Origin: JADHLN01 sp965658435 | GTDB taxonomy: Bacteria > Pseudomonadota > Alphaproteobacteria > Rickettsiales > JABIRX01 | DNA: 56,658 nucleotides | NCBI GenBank assembly: GCA_965658435.1 | Contig: CBFHSE010000004.1 | Location: 1 to 56,658, forward strand | Direction of reading: 5' to 3' | Notes under the pieces: generated by a model | What the model was told of the DNA's origin: nothing | Seen by the model: the letters and a program-made list of their open reading frames with translations, nothing else | Database searches by the model: none | Shown: positions 18,317 through 26,378 of the stretch, piece after piece | How positions within the stretch are numbered: the stretch's first letter is position 1 | Layout of the letters: every line of letters begins with the position of its first letter | Made by a program: the position numbers and the translations under genes

Positions 18317-19009
18317 CTAACATGCTGAAAAACCTGCCTTCTCGTTAATATTGATTTTTCTTGAGTTAATATGTGGTTTTTTGATTAACTCCCCTCTTTT
18401 AAGTAAGAAAATGCCATATTTAGCGAATAAATTATTAAAAAAATTATTAAATTTTAAAATATTAAAGAAAGGTAATTCGTCATTTATATATATTTCCTTT
18501 TCTATAATAAAATCTAATTCCTTGCTTAAATTTTTAAAATCCTTAATTGTGCAAAAATGGATATTTGGTGTATTATACCATTCATAAGATAAAGTTTTAG
18601 TAACGGGCATTTTTCCTCTAAAAGCAAGAAAAGCTCTATTTTCATAGTAACCAAAATTTGGAACAGATACCAAAACAAATTTAGCTATTCTCTTTAGCTC
18701 CTTAAGTACTAAGTGAGGAGATTTTGTAACCTGTAATGTCTGGCTTAGAATAACATAATCAAAACTATTGGATGGATAATGCTCTAAATCATTATCAGCA
18801 TCACCTTGCATTACAGCGAGGCCCCTTTTAAGAGCTTGCGATACTAAGTGGTTATCAATTTCAATCCCTCTGCCAAAAATGTTTTTATATGTTTTAAGGT
18901 GTTGTAAGAGCTCTCCAGAGCCGCATCCAACATCAAGAACTTTGCTGTTTTCTTTTATTAGATCAGCTAATATTAATGATACGGCTGTTAGTTTGTTATC
19001 TTTTTTCAT
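18317..19009 (-). CDS. metW: Methionine biosynthesis protein MetW
   Basis: A class I SAM-methyltransferase-fold protein encoded with metX in many proteobacteria. It is needed for, or stimulates, homoserine acyltransferase activity. The SAM-binding motif VLDVGCGSGELLQHL is near residue 20, an acidic strand end (GIEIDNHLV) near 47, then GDADNDLEHYPSNSFDYVIL as motif II. At 230 residues it has a slightly long, positively charged C-terminus compared with typical MetW (about 200). It overlaps metX by 14 bases, so the two are translationally coupled. Confidence 0.92.
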   Translation of the reverse strand: MKKDNKLTAVSLILADLIKENSKVLDVGCGSGELLQHLKTYKNIFGRGIEIDNHLVSQALKRGLAVMQGDADNDLEHYPSNSFDYVILSQTLQVTKSPHLVLKELKRIAKFVLVSVPNFGYYENRAFLAFRGKMPVTKTLSYEWYNTPNIHFCTIKDFKNLSKELDFIIEKEIYINDELPFFNILKFNNFFNNLFAKYGIFLLKRGELIKKPHINSRKININEKAGFSAC

Positions 19010-20153
19010 CGATACCTAAGATAAAATTTTCTAGTAAGTTATAAAGATTTTTATTTTTAACTAAAAATGAATCATGGCCCCTGTTGCTTTTGATTTCAGC
19101 AAAGCTTGCTTCAGCACCAAGATTATTAAGCGATCTAAGAATTACTCGAGATTCACTAGTTGGGAATAGCCAGTCATCAGAAAATGAAATTAAGCAAAAT
19201 TTAACATTTAAAGAGTTTTTGAAAGCAGATTCTAATGATCCGTATTTTGCCTCAATATCAAAATAATCCATCGCCTTAGTTATATAAAGATATGAGTTAG
19301 GGTCAAACCTATCAACAAAATTTATTCCTTGATGGTGAAGATAGCTTTCAATTTGAAAATCTATATCAAAATTAAATGAAAGATTTTTTTTCTCTTGCAA
19401 ATTACGGCCAAATTTCTCTGATAAAGCATTTTCAGACAAATAAGTTACATGTGCGGCCATTCTTGCAACAGCAAGGCCTTTTGAAGGGAACGTTTTGTCA
19501 GTTATGTAATTTCCCTTGTTCCAATCTTTATCTGACATAATAGCCTGTCTTCCAACTTCGTGGAACGCAATATTCTGTGCTGTATGTCTTGCAGCAGAAG
19601 CAATAACTATTGCTGATCTAACCATTTTGGGATAGCTAATAGACCACTCTAAAGCTTGCATTCCTCCCATAGATCCACCGATAACAGCATATAATTTATT
19701 AAGAGAAAATATTTCTTCTATAAATTTTTTTTGTACTCTCACCATATCTTCTATGGTAATAACTGGAAAAGATAAATTATAAGGCTTGTTAGTTTCTTTG
19801 TTAATTTCTTTAGGTCCAAAACTGCCCATGCAGCTCCCTAGGCTATTTATAGAAATAATAAAAAATTTATTAATATCAATTGCTTTGCCTTCTCCAACAA
19901 TATGACTCCACCAGCCATCTTTTTGAGTTACAGGGTTTTTGCTTGCCACATATTGGTCTCCCGTAAGAGCATGGCAAATTAGAATAGCATTATCCTTATT
20001 ATTATTAAGTTTGCCATAAGTTTGGTAAGCTACAGGAAAATCACTGATAAATTGCCCTGAGTCAAGCAGAATAGGGTTTGATGTAGCAATATTTACTATA
20101 TTGCCAATTTTATATTTTTGATAATTTTTCCCAAAAAAAGATTCTCTTAACAA
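18996..20153 (-). CDS. metX: Homoserine O-acyltransferase MetX
   Basis: Alpha/beta-hydrolase enzyme that acylates homoserine, the first committed step of methionine synthesis, in the cytoplasm. The 385 residues show ALTGDQYVA (oxyanion region), the nucleophile elbow GGSMGGMQALEW (Ser near 160), an acid in SFSDDWLFPT (about 325) and the catalytic His in RGHDSF (about 358). The start is TTG at 20153. No in-frame ATG lies in the 60 bases upstream, and GGAAT sits just before it. Whether the acyl donor is acetyl-CoA or succinyl-CoA cannot be read reliably; the presence of metZ suggests succinyl. No SAM riboswitch is recognisable upstream. Confidence 0.93.
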   Translation of the reverse strand: MLRESFFGKNYQKYKIGNIVNIATSNPILLDSGQFISDFPVAYQTYGKLNNNKDNAILICHALTGDQYVASKNPVTQKDGWWSHIVGEGKAIDINKFFIISINSLGSCMGSFGPKEINKETNKPYNLSFPVITIEDMVRVQKKFIEEIFSLNKLYAVIGGSMGGMQALEWSISYPKMVRSAIVIASAARHTAQNIAFHEVGRQAIMSDKDWNKGNYITDKTFPSKGLAVARMAAHVTYLSENALSEKFGRNLQEKKNLSFNFDIDFQIESYLHHQGINFVDRFDPNSYLYITKAMDYFDIEAKYGSLESAFKNSLNVKFCLISFSDDWLFPTSESRVILRSLNNLGAEASFAEIKSNRGHDSFLVKNKNLYNLLENFILGIDEKR

Positions 20154-20254
20154 ATTCCAATATTTAATTACATTAATATATATGATAATATCATAAATAA
20201 AAAAAACTAGACACAGAAATATTAATAAATTTAATATTAATCTATATTTACCTG

Positions 20255-20998
20255 ATGACTATGCAAATTAAACTAAAAAAAATTAGACAAAAAATAGATC
20301 AAATTGACAAAGATTTAATATTCTTATTAGAAAATAGAATGGCTCTTGTAAAAAAGGTGTCAGAGATTAAAAAAGATAACCCCAATATATGCTTTGTAAA
20401 AGCTGTTAGAGAGGCAGAGATGGTAAATAATCTTATGAATTCTACAAATAAAATCTCCAAAATAACAATTTTTCAAATATGGAGGCAGATAATTTCACTT
20501 TCATTACAAACTGAAAGATCATTTAGCGTAAATTTATTTTTAGATAGCAAAACAATTGAAAAAGATAAAAGATTAGTAAGAGAATATTTTTCAGCTCTAA
20601 GTAAAATAAATATATTTGATACCAAATATTTGGAAAAAAACACACATAAAGTAGAAGATATAATTATTTGCGATAGATCAAATTTAGATCAATTTAAATT
20701 CTTATTAAAAAACCCTAATTATAAAATCTTTGCAAGATTGCCAGACATTGATCCTGATAATTCTCAAACAAGCAATTTAAATGCAATTGCAAAGGTTGAA
20801 GATCATCTAGAAGATTTAGAGAGAGTCATCATAAGTAGTAAGGAAAAAATTAATATAAATAACAAAACTAAATTCATAAAAATTAGCTATGATAATAGCG
20901 ATTATTATGTTTATGAATTAGGTCAAAAAGAATATTTAAATATAAAAGATAAGTACCAAATATTAATATTTGGTGGATTTACAGAAGTTTTTACTTGA
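20255..20998 (+). CDS. Chorismate mutase with alphaproteobacterial C-terminal domain
   Basis: Converts chorismate to prephenate for Phe/Tyr synthesis. Residues 5-90 form an AroQ-type helical domain: IRQKIDQIDKDLIFLLENRM with the catalytic Arg, then VKKVSEIKK, REAEMVNNL and IFQIWRQIISLSLQTE. The remaining 155 residues are a poorly conserved domain with the recognisable segment KIFARLPDID. I recall this type in alphaproteobacterial chorismate mutases and take it as a degenerate, prephenate-dehydratase-like module of unknown function. A second ATG two codons in (20261) is an equally good start, and no Shine-Dalgarno decides. It diverges from metX. Confidence 0.8.
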   Translation: MTMQIKLKKIRQKIDQIDKDLIFLLENRMALVKKVSEIKKDNPNICFVKAVREAEMVNNLMNSTNKISKITIFQIWRQIISLSLQTERSFSVNLFLDSKTIEKDKRLVREYFSALSKINIFDTKYLEKNTHKVEDIIICDRSNLDQFKFLLKNPNYKIFARLPDIDPDNSQTSNLNAIAKVEDHLEDLERVIISSKEKININNKTKFIKISYDNSDYYVYELGQKEYLNIKDKYQILIFGGFTEVFT

Positions 20999-21023
20999 TC
21001 ATCTAAAATATTCAATATATAAA
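20995..21023 (+). promoter_or_regulatory. Promoter of the TAXI-TRAP operon
   Basis: TTGATC (20995-21000, overlapping the stop of the chorismate mutase gene), a 17-base spacer and TATAAA (21018-21023). The first gene starts at 21060 after an AAAAGGG ribosome binding site. Confidence 0.5.
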
Positions 21024-21059
21024 AATAAGCTTTGAAAACATTTTAAAAGGGTAAAAATT

Positions 21060-22040
21060 ATGCCAAAATACTTAGTTTTACTTTCATTTCTAGCCACATC
21101 AATTATATTTTTATCGGCAGAAAATACTCAAGCAAACAATAAATTCGTAACCATAGGAACAGGAGGTGTAACAGGAGTTTATTACCCAGCTGGCGGAGCA
21201 ATTTGTAGGCTTGTCAACAGACAGAGAAAAACACATGGCATCAGATGCTCAGTAGAGTCAACTGGAGGGTCAATTTATAATTTAAATGCTCTAGAGCAAG
21301 GTAACCTAGATTTAGGGGTTGTTCAATCTGATTGGCAGTTTCATGCATATAATGGTACAGGTCCTTTTGAAGGCAAGCCTAGAAAAAACCTGCGCACATT
21401 ATTCTCTCTTCATACAGAAATTTTTACAATTGCAACTAGAGAGGGCGCTAATATTAACAATCTTGATGATTTAGTTAATAAAAGAGTAAATATTGGAAAT
21501 CCTGGTTCTGGTCAAAGAGCTACAATGGATGTAATAATGAAAGCAAAAGGTTGGACTAAAGACACCTTTAAGCTTGCCTCAGAACTCAAAGCTTCTGAAC
21601 AACCCCAGGCTGTATGTGATAATAAAATTGACGCAATGATTTTCGCATCTGGGCACCCGAATGGTGTAATTCAAGAAGTAACAACTTCATGCAATGCAAA
21701 ATTAATTAATGTGGGCGGTAAAGAAGTTGAAGAAATCGTCAAAGATAACAGCTTCTACGCTAAAGCAGATATTCCAGGCGGTATGTATGTTGGTAATGCA
21801 GAAAATATTAAGTCATTTGGTGTAAAAGCAACTTTTGTAGCAACTGATGATTTAGATGCAGATGTTGCTTACGAAATTGTAAAGGCTGTATATGATAATT
21901 TTGATAGCTTTAGAACCTTACATCCAGTATTTCAAACGCTAAATCCTAAAGATTTAATATATGGGGGTAATACAGCTCCTCTACATGAAGGTGCTAGAAG
22001 ATATTTTTACGAGAAAGGTTTAATTACTGCTAAAAATTAA
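21060..22040 (+). CDS. TRAP transporter solute-binding protein, TAXI family
   Basis: Periplasmic receptor of a TRAP importer. A signal peptide covers about residues 1-26 (hydrophobic core LVLLSFLATSIIFLS, cut near TQANN). The mature protein begins with the TAXI hallmark FVTIGTGGVTGVYYPAGGAI, followed by GIRCSVESTGGS, LEQGNLDLGVVQSDWQ and NIGNPGSGQRATMDVIM. At 326 residues it has typical length. The permease gene follows 17 bases later. Known TAXI ligands include glutamate and other small carboxylates; the ligand here cannot be inferred from the sequence. Confidence 0.95.
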   Translation: MPKYLVLLSFLATSIIFLSAENTQANNKFVTIGTGGVTGVYYPAGGAICRLVNRQRKTHGIRCSVESTGGSIYNLNALEQGNLDLGVVQSDWQFHAYNGTGPFEGKPRKNLRTLFSLHTEIFTIATREGANINNLDDLVNKRVNIGNPGSGQRATMDVIMKAKGWTKDTFKLASELKASEQPQAVCDNKIDAMIFASGHPNGVIQEVTTSCNAKLINVGGKEVEEIVKDNSFYAKADIPGGMYVGNAENIKSFGVKATFVATDDLDADVAYEIVKAVYDNFDSFRTLHPVFQTLNPKDLIYGGNTAPLHEGARRYFYEKGLITAKN

Positions 22041-22057
22041 AGTAAATTAAATCTTAA

Positions 22058-24643
22058 ATGACTGAGAAAAACTTAAAAGAACTCCAAGACATAGTTCTTG
22101 ATAGCGATACAGGAGGAAGAAGGCCAACAGGCATAAGCCTAAAAATTATACTAGGTTTAGCATTTTCTTGGTCTATATTTCAAATCTGGATAGCTTCTCC
22201 ACTACCCTTCTTCTTAGCAGAAAATATAAAATTATTTAAATATTTAGTAATTGATTCAACAAAAGCCCGCTATATTCATTTAGCATTCGCTTTATCTCTC
22301 GTATATTTGAGCTATCCTGCAACAAATAAATCTGCCAAGAATAAGATTCCAAAAATAGATTGGATATTATGCTCAATTGCTCTATTCAGCTCCTTATATT
22401 TATTAATATTCTATAATGAACTATCGCAAAGAGCAGGGATGGCTACTAAATCAGATGTTATTATCTCAATAATAGGGCTTATATTACTATTAGAAGCAAC
22501 TAGAAGAGCATTAGGCCCACCACTTACAATAATTGCTTCACTTTTCCTACTATACACATATTTTGGGCCATATATGCCTGAAGTGTTAATTCATAAAGGT
22601 CATAATTTAACTAAAATAGCGTCACATCATTGGCTCGCTACAGAAGGAGTTTTTGGCATTGCATTAGGTGTGTCAACAAATTTTGTTTTCCTTTTTGTAT
22701 TATTTGGTGCATTGCTAGAAAAAGCTGGAGCAGGAAATTATTTTATAAAAGTAGCATTTGCCTTACTAGGTCACTTAAAAGGTGGGCCAGCAAAAGCAGC
22801 AGTTTTATCATCAGGAATGACAGGTTTAATTTCTGGTTCATCAATAGCAAATGTAGTAACTACAGGAACATTCACATTACCATTAATGAAAAAAGTAGGT
22901 TTCTCTAGAGAAAAAGCTGGATCTGTTGAAGTTGCTTCATCTGTAAATGGCCAAATAATGCCTCCTGTTATGGGAGCGGCAGCATTTTTAATGGTTGAGT
23001 ATATAGGAATACCATATACTCAAGTTATAAAGCATGCTTTTATTCCTGCTATCATATCATATATTGCTCTATTATATATAGTGCATTTAGAGGCTCTTAA
23101 AAATAATATGAAGACATTGCCAAAAAAAGGTAATTCAACTATTAAAGAATCACTAATAAGAACAGGAATAATAATTAGTTCATTATTAATAATATCAGCA
23201 ACTTGTTATCACTTATTTAACTTTCTTAAAGGTAATTTTGCTTTTCTAGGACTCACAATAATTATCACTATTCTTGCAGCAATATACATATATCTTATAA
23301 AAATAAAAGCAGGATATAAAGATTTAGAAAATGATACCGAAAAAGAAATAACTGAATTACCTGAAGTTGGTTCAACTGTAAAATCAGGATTACATTTTCT
23401 ATTACCAATTGCTGTTTTAATTTGGTGCTTAATGATAGAAAGATTATCACCAGGATTATCAGCATATTGGGCAACATTTATAATGATCCTAATAATGGTT
23501 ACCCAAAGACCATTAACAAATTATTTTAGAAATGAGTCAGAATATAAAATAAGCTTTAAAGAAGGCTTATCAGAACTATGCGACGGCTTGATAGCAGGAG
23601 CAAAAAATATGGCAGGAATAGGTGTTGCAACAGCAGCAGCTGGAATAATAGTAGGAGCAGTTACTCAAACAGGAGTTGGAAATAAAATGACAGAATTTGT
23701 GGCAATAATATCCGGTAATTCAGTAATGCTCATGCTGTTATTTACAGCATTAATATGTATTATTCTCGGAATGGGCCTGCCTACAACTGCAAATTACATA
23801 GTAGTATCAAGCTTGATGGCAAGTGTAATAGTTGAACTTGGAAAGCAAAATGGCTTGATAATTCCATTAGTAGCAGTGCATTTTTTTGTTTTTTATTTTG
23901 GTATAATGGCAGATGTAACGCCGCCAGTAGGTCTTGCATCATTCGCAGCAGCAGCAGTGTCTGGGGGAAATCCAATTAAAACTAGCTTTCAGGCATTTAT
24001 ATATAGTATGAGAACGATGATTCTGCCATTTATCTTTATATTTGATAATAAGCTCTTACTTATAGGAGTAGAATCAATACAGGAAATGATAACCATCTTC
24101 GTCAAATCAACAATTGCAATATTAGTATTTACAGCTGGAACTCAAGGTTATTTTATTATTAAAAATAAATTATATGAATCAATAGCATTAATAATAATTT
24201 CATTTAGCTTATTTTTACCAACCATTTGGATGGATAGAATAATTCCTCCATATTCAAGTTATGAAGCAACAAAAATTTATGATATATTAGATAAAGATAA
24301 TAAAAATATAAGATTAGAAATATTAGGTATAGATTTCCTTGGTGATGAAAAGAAATTTTTTCTTGATGTTAATTTTGATTCTGAAGGTAAAGCCTCAGAA
24401 AAACTACAAAATTATGGTCTAAATCTATATGAAGAAGATGAAAAGCTATATGTTTCTACCGTAAAATTTGGTAGTAAAGCATATAATGATGGTTTAGAAA
24501 TGGATTTTGAAATATTAAATATAAGAATAGAAAATAAACAACCAAGTAATATGTGGGTTTATATTCCAACACTTATTTTATTAGTTTTAATTTATAATCG
24601 TCAAAAAAAACAAAAAAATATTCTTGAGGCTAAAAATGTATAA
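22058..24643 (+). CDS. TRAP transporter fused 4TM/12TM permease
   Basis: Inner-membrane permease that works with the TAXI receptor, driven by an ion gradient. In 861 residues it carries a DctQ-like 4-helix part (about 25-165), the DctM-like elevator domain (about 170-700) and a soluble C-terminal region of the DUF3394 type (about 740-830), then a last helix. Typical sequences are GHLKGGPAKAAVLSSGMTG, GSSIANVVTTGTFTLPLMKK, VNGQIMPPVMGAAAFLM and GMGLPTTANYIVVSSLMA. It overlaps the following stress-protein gene by 8 bases. Confidence 0.95.
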   Translation: MTEKNLKELQDIVLDSDTGGRRPTGISLKIILGLAFSWSIFQIWIASPLPFFLAENIKLFKYLVIDSTKARYIHLAFALSLVYLSYPATNKSAKNKIPKIDWILCSIALFSSLYLLIFYNELSQRAGMATKSDVIISIIGLILLLEATRRALGPPLTIIASLFLLYTYFGPYMPEVLIHKGHNLTKIASHHWLATEGVFGIALGVSTNFVFLFVLFGALLEKAGAGNYFIKVAFALLGHLKGGPAKAAVLSSGMTGLISGSSIANVVTTGTFTLPLMKKVGFSREKAGSVEVASSVNGQIMPPVMGAAAFLMVEYIGIPYTQVIKHAFIPAIISYIALLYIVHLEALKNNMKTLPKKGNSTIKESLIRTGIIISSLLIISATCYHLFNFLKGNFAFLGLTIIITILAAIYIYLIKIKAGYKDLENDTEKEITELPEVGSTVKSGLHFLLPIAVLIWCLMIERLSPGLSAYWATFIMILIMVTQRPLTNYFRNESEYKISFKEGLSELCDGLIAGAKNMAGIGVATAAAGIIVGAVTQTGVGNKMTEFVAIISGNSVMLMLLFTALICIILGMGLPTTANYIVVSSLMASVIVELGKQNGLIIPLVAVHFFVFYFGIMADVTPPVGLASFAAAAVSGGNPIKTSFQAFIYSMRTMILPFIFIFDNKLLLIGVESIQEMITIFVKSTIAILVFTAGTQGYFIIKNKLYESIALIIISFSLFLPTIWMDRIIPPYSSYEATKIYDILDKDNKNIRLEILGIDFLGDEKKFFLDVNFDSEGKASEKLQNYGLNLYEEDEKLYVSTVKFGSKAYNDGLEMDFEILNIRIENKQPSNMWVYIPTLILLVLIYNRQKKQKNILEAKNV

Positions 24644-25070
24644 TAATATTCTCTATCCAATTGATATATATGAAGAATCATCATACCATCAATCACTTCC
24701 AATTGTGCTTGAATATGCAGAAGCATTTAATGCAACAATTCATGTAATGACAGTTATACCAGATTATGGAATGGCTATTGTATCCCAATATTTCCCTAAA
24801 TCATCAGTAGAAAAAGTAGTAGAAAGTACAAAAGATGCGCTTCATGAATTTGTAGATAGCAAGCTTAAAATAACCAAGGCAGAAATAGGAAATATAATTG
24901 TTAAAAAAGGGGGGTCAGTTTATCAAGCAATTATTAACACTTCTGAAACTATCAATGCAGATTTAATAATTGTTTCTGCACACAGACCTGAACTTAAAGA
25001 TTACTTATTAGGACCAAATGCTGCAAAAGTAGTTAGGCATTCAACTAAACCAGTATTAGTTGTAAGATAA
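24636..25070 (+). CDS. Universal stress protein (UspA family) linked to the TRAP transporter
   Basis: A single UspA domain of 144 residues. It begins MYNNILYPIDIYEESSYHQS and ends with the ATP-binding signature region VSAHRPELKDYLLGPNAAKVVRHSTKPVLVV (G-x2-G-x9-S/T type). The ATG at 24636 is preferred over an in-frame TTG at 24624 because a GAGG site (24626-24629) lies just ahead of it. The overlap with the permease gene suggests coupling. UspA proteins encoded beside TRAP genes, such as TeaD of Halomonas, regulate the transporter in response to ATP; the same role is inferred here. Confidence 0.88.
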   Translation: MYNNILYPIDIYEESSYHQSLPIVLEYAEAFNATIHVMTVIPDYGMAIVSQYFPKSSVEKVVESTKDALHEFVDSKLKITKAEIGNIIVKKGGSVYQAIINTSETINADLIIVSAHRPELKDYLLGPNAAKVVRHSTKPVLVVR

Positions 25071-25074
25071 TTAC

Positions 25075-25977
25075 ATGAGTGATGATTACTCAAAAATTAT
25101 CAAAAAAGATATAACCATCATAGCAGAAAAAGTTAGAGAAGAAATAAAATTACAGCTTGAAAATGCTAATAATAAAAAATCTAGGGATTTAATTTCAATA
25201 TTAAAATATTCTGCATTAGCTCCTGGCAAAATGATTAGATCCTACCTTGTTTATAATTTTGCCAAAATAGCTAAATCTACAGAAAAGCAATTCTTAATAA
25301 TTTCCTCTGCAATCGAAATAATCCATACATATTCACTAATTCATGATGATTTACCAGCAATGGATAATAGTAAAAAAAGAAGAGGTAAAGATAGCTGTCA
25401 TATTAAATATGGTGAAGATATGGCAATATTAGCAGGAGATGCATTACAGACATTAGCATTTAAAATTCTTGCAAATAATTTATTAGCAAAAGACGCTAAT
25501 AAAATTATAGAGTTAATAAATATTATGGCTGATTTTATAGGGTGTAATGGCATGGTATTGGGGCAATATTTTGATATAATGAAAAATGATAAAACAGAAG
25601 AAGAAATAAAAAGAACAGAGCAATTAAAAACAGGCAAACTAATAGAATTATCCTGCATTTCTCCATTTATAATTGCAGATAATTACAATGAAAATGAATA
25701 TTTAGCCGCTAAAAATTATGGCACGATTATTGGAATGGCTTATCAAATAAAAGATGATCTTCTTGATATTGATGGTAAAAAAAGCAATATAGGTAAAGAT
25801 ATAAGACAAGATATAAACAATAATAAATTTAATCTAGTAAATTTAATAGGAAAAGATAAGGCGCAGAAAAAGTTGCTAGAATTAACAGATGAAGCAAAAA
25901 CACATTTAAATATTTTTTCAGATAAAGCTATAAAATTAAAAAAATTCACAGATTATTTAGCTTATAGAAATAACTAA
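25075..25977 (+). CDS. ispA: Polyprenyl (farnesyl/geranylgeranyl) diphosphate synthase
   Basis: Condenses isopentenyl diphosphate with allylic diphosphates to make the precursor of undecaprenyl and ubiquinone side chains. The 300-residue protein shows the first Asp-rich motif HDDLPAMD (D91, D92, D97) preceded by IEIIHTYSLI, the lysine/arginine segment PGKMIRSYLVYN near 48-60, the GKL-x-E motif TGKLIELSC and the second Asp motif KDDLLDIDG (D227, D228, D231). The four-residue spacer in the first motif fits short-chain bacterial FPP synthases. It starts 4 bases after the stress-protein gene. Confidence 0.92.
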   Translation: MSDDYSKIIKKDITIIAEKVREEIKLQLENANNKKSRDLISILKYSALAPGKMIRSYLVYNFAKIAKSTEKQFLIISSAIEIIHTYSLIHDDLPAMDNSKKRRGKDSCHIKYGEDMAILAGDALQTLAFKILANNLLAKDANKIIELINIMADFIGCNGMVLGQYFDIMKNDKTEEEIKRTEQLKTGKLIELSCISPFIIADNYNENEYLAAKNYGTIIGMAYQIKDDLLDIDGKKSNIGKDIRQDINNNKFNLVNLIGKDKAQKKLLELTDEAKTHLNIFSDKAIKLKKFTDYLAYRNN

Positions 25978-25982
25978 CTATT

Positions 25983-26378
25983 ATGAGTTTAGAAGAATTA
26001 ATTTGGTTTATTTTTAGCGATGAATTAGTAGGGGCATTAATAGTTCCCGTAAATCATAAATATGCACTAAAATCTGCTATTTTATTCAATAATAATATAA
26101 TAATATATATTGCAGCTTTTGTCGGTTCACTTGCAGGATTAACGTTAAATTTCATCTTAGCAAAAATAATAAAAAACGGCTTAAATGCTAAGATATTAAT
26201 TTTTGATAAAAAGAAAAAATTTATTAAATTTTTATTAATAATGATTCCTATAGATATTTTTGGCGCAGCAGCAAGTTTTTTAGTGGCTTTTGTAGGAATA
26301 AAATTAAAATTATATCTAGGCTTATCGTCTCTAATTTATCTTATTTATTACAGTTTTAAAATGATAACAAATCTATGA
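25983..26378 (+). CDS. Small membrane protein of unknown function
   Basis: A 131-residue hydrophobic protein with about three to four membrane segments (about 1-20, 35-60, 78-100 and 105-125). The Gly-rich helix IAAFVGSLAGLTLNFILA and a central basic loop (KNGLNAKILIFDKKKKFIK) give it a faint resemblance to YqaA/DedA-like proteins, but I cannot assign it. It closes the operon that begins with the TAXI receptor. It overlaps the end of the convergent virB4 gene by 6 bases. Confidence 0.6.
   Translation: MSLEELIWFIFSDELVGALIVPVNHKYALKSAILFNNNIIIYIAAFVGSLAGLTLNFILAKIIKNGLNAKILIFDKKKKFIKFLLIMIPIDIFGAAASFLVAFVGIKLKLYLGLSSLIYLIYYSFKMITNL

Noticed and set aside
20154..20254. SAM riboswitch upstream of metX
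   Set aside because: The leader is almost pure A/T with no GC stem resembling the SAM-II or SAM/SAH types.
24624..24635. TTG start for the universal stress protein
   Set aside because: The ATG at 24636 has a GAGG site at the right distance and matches the usual N-terminus of the family.
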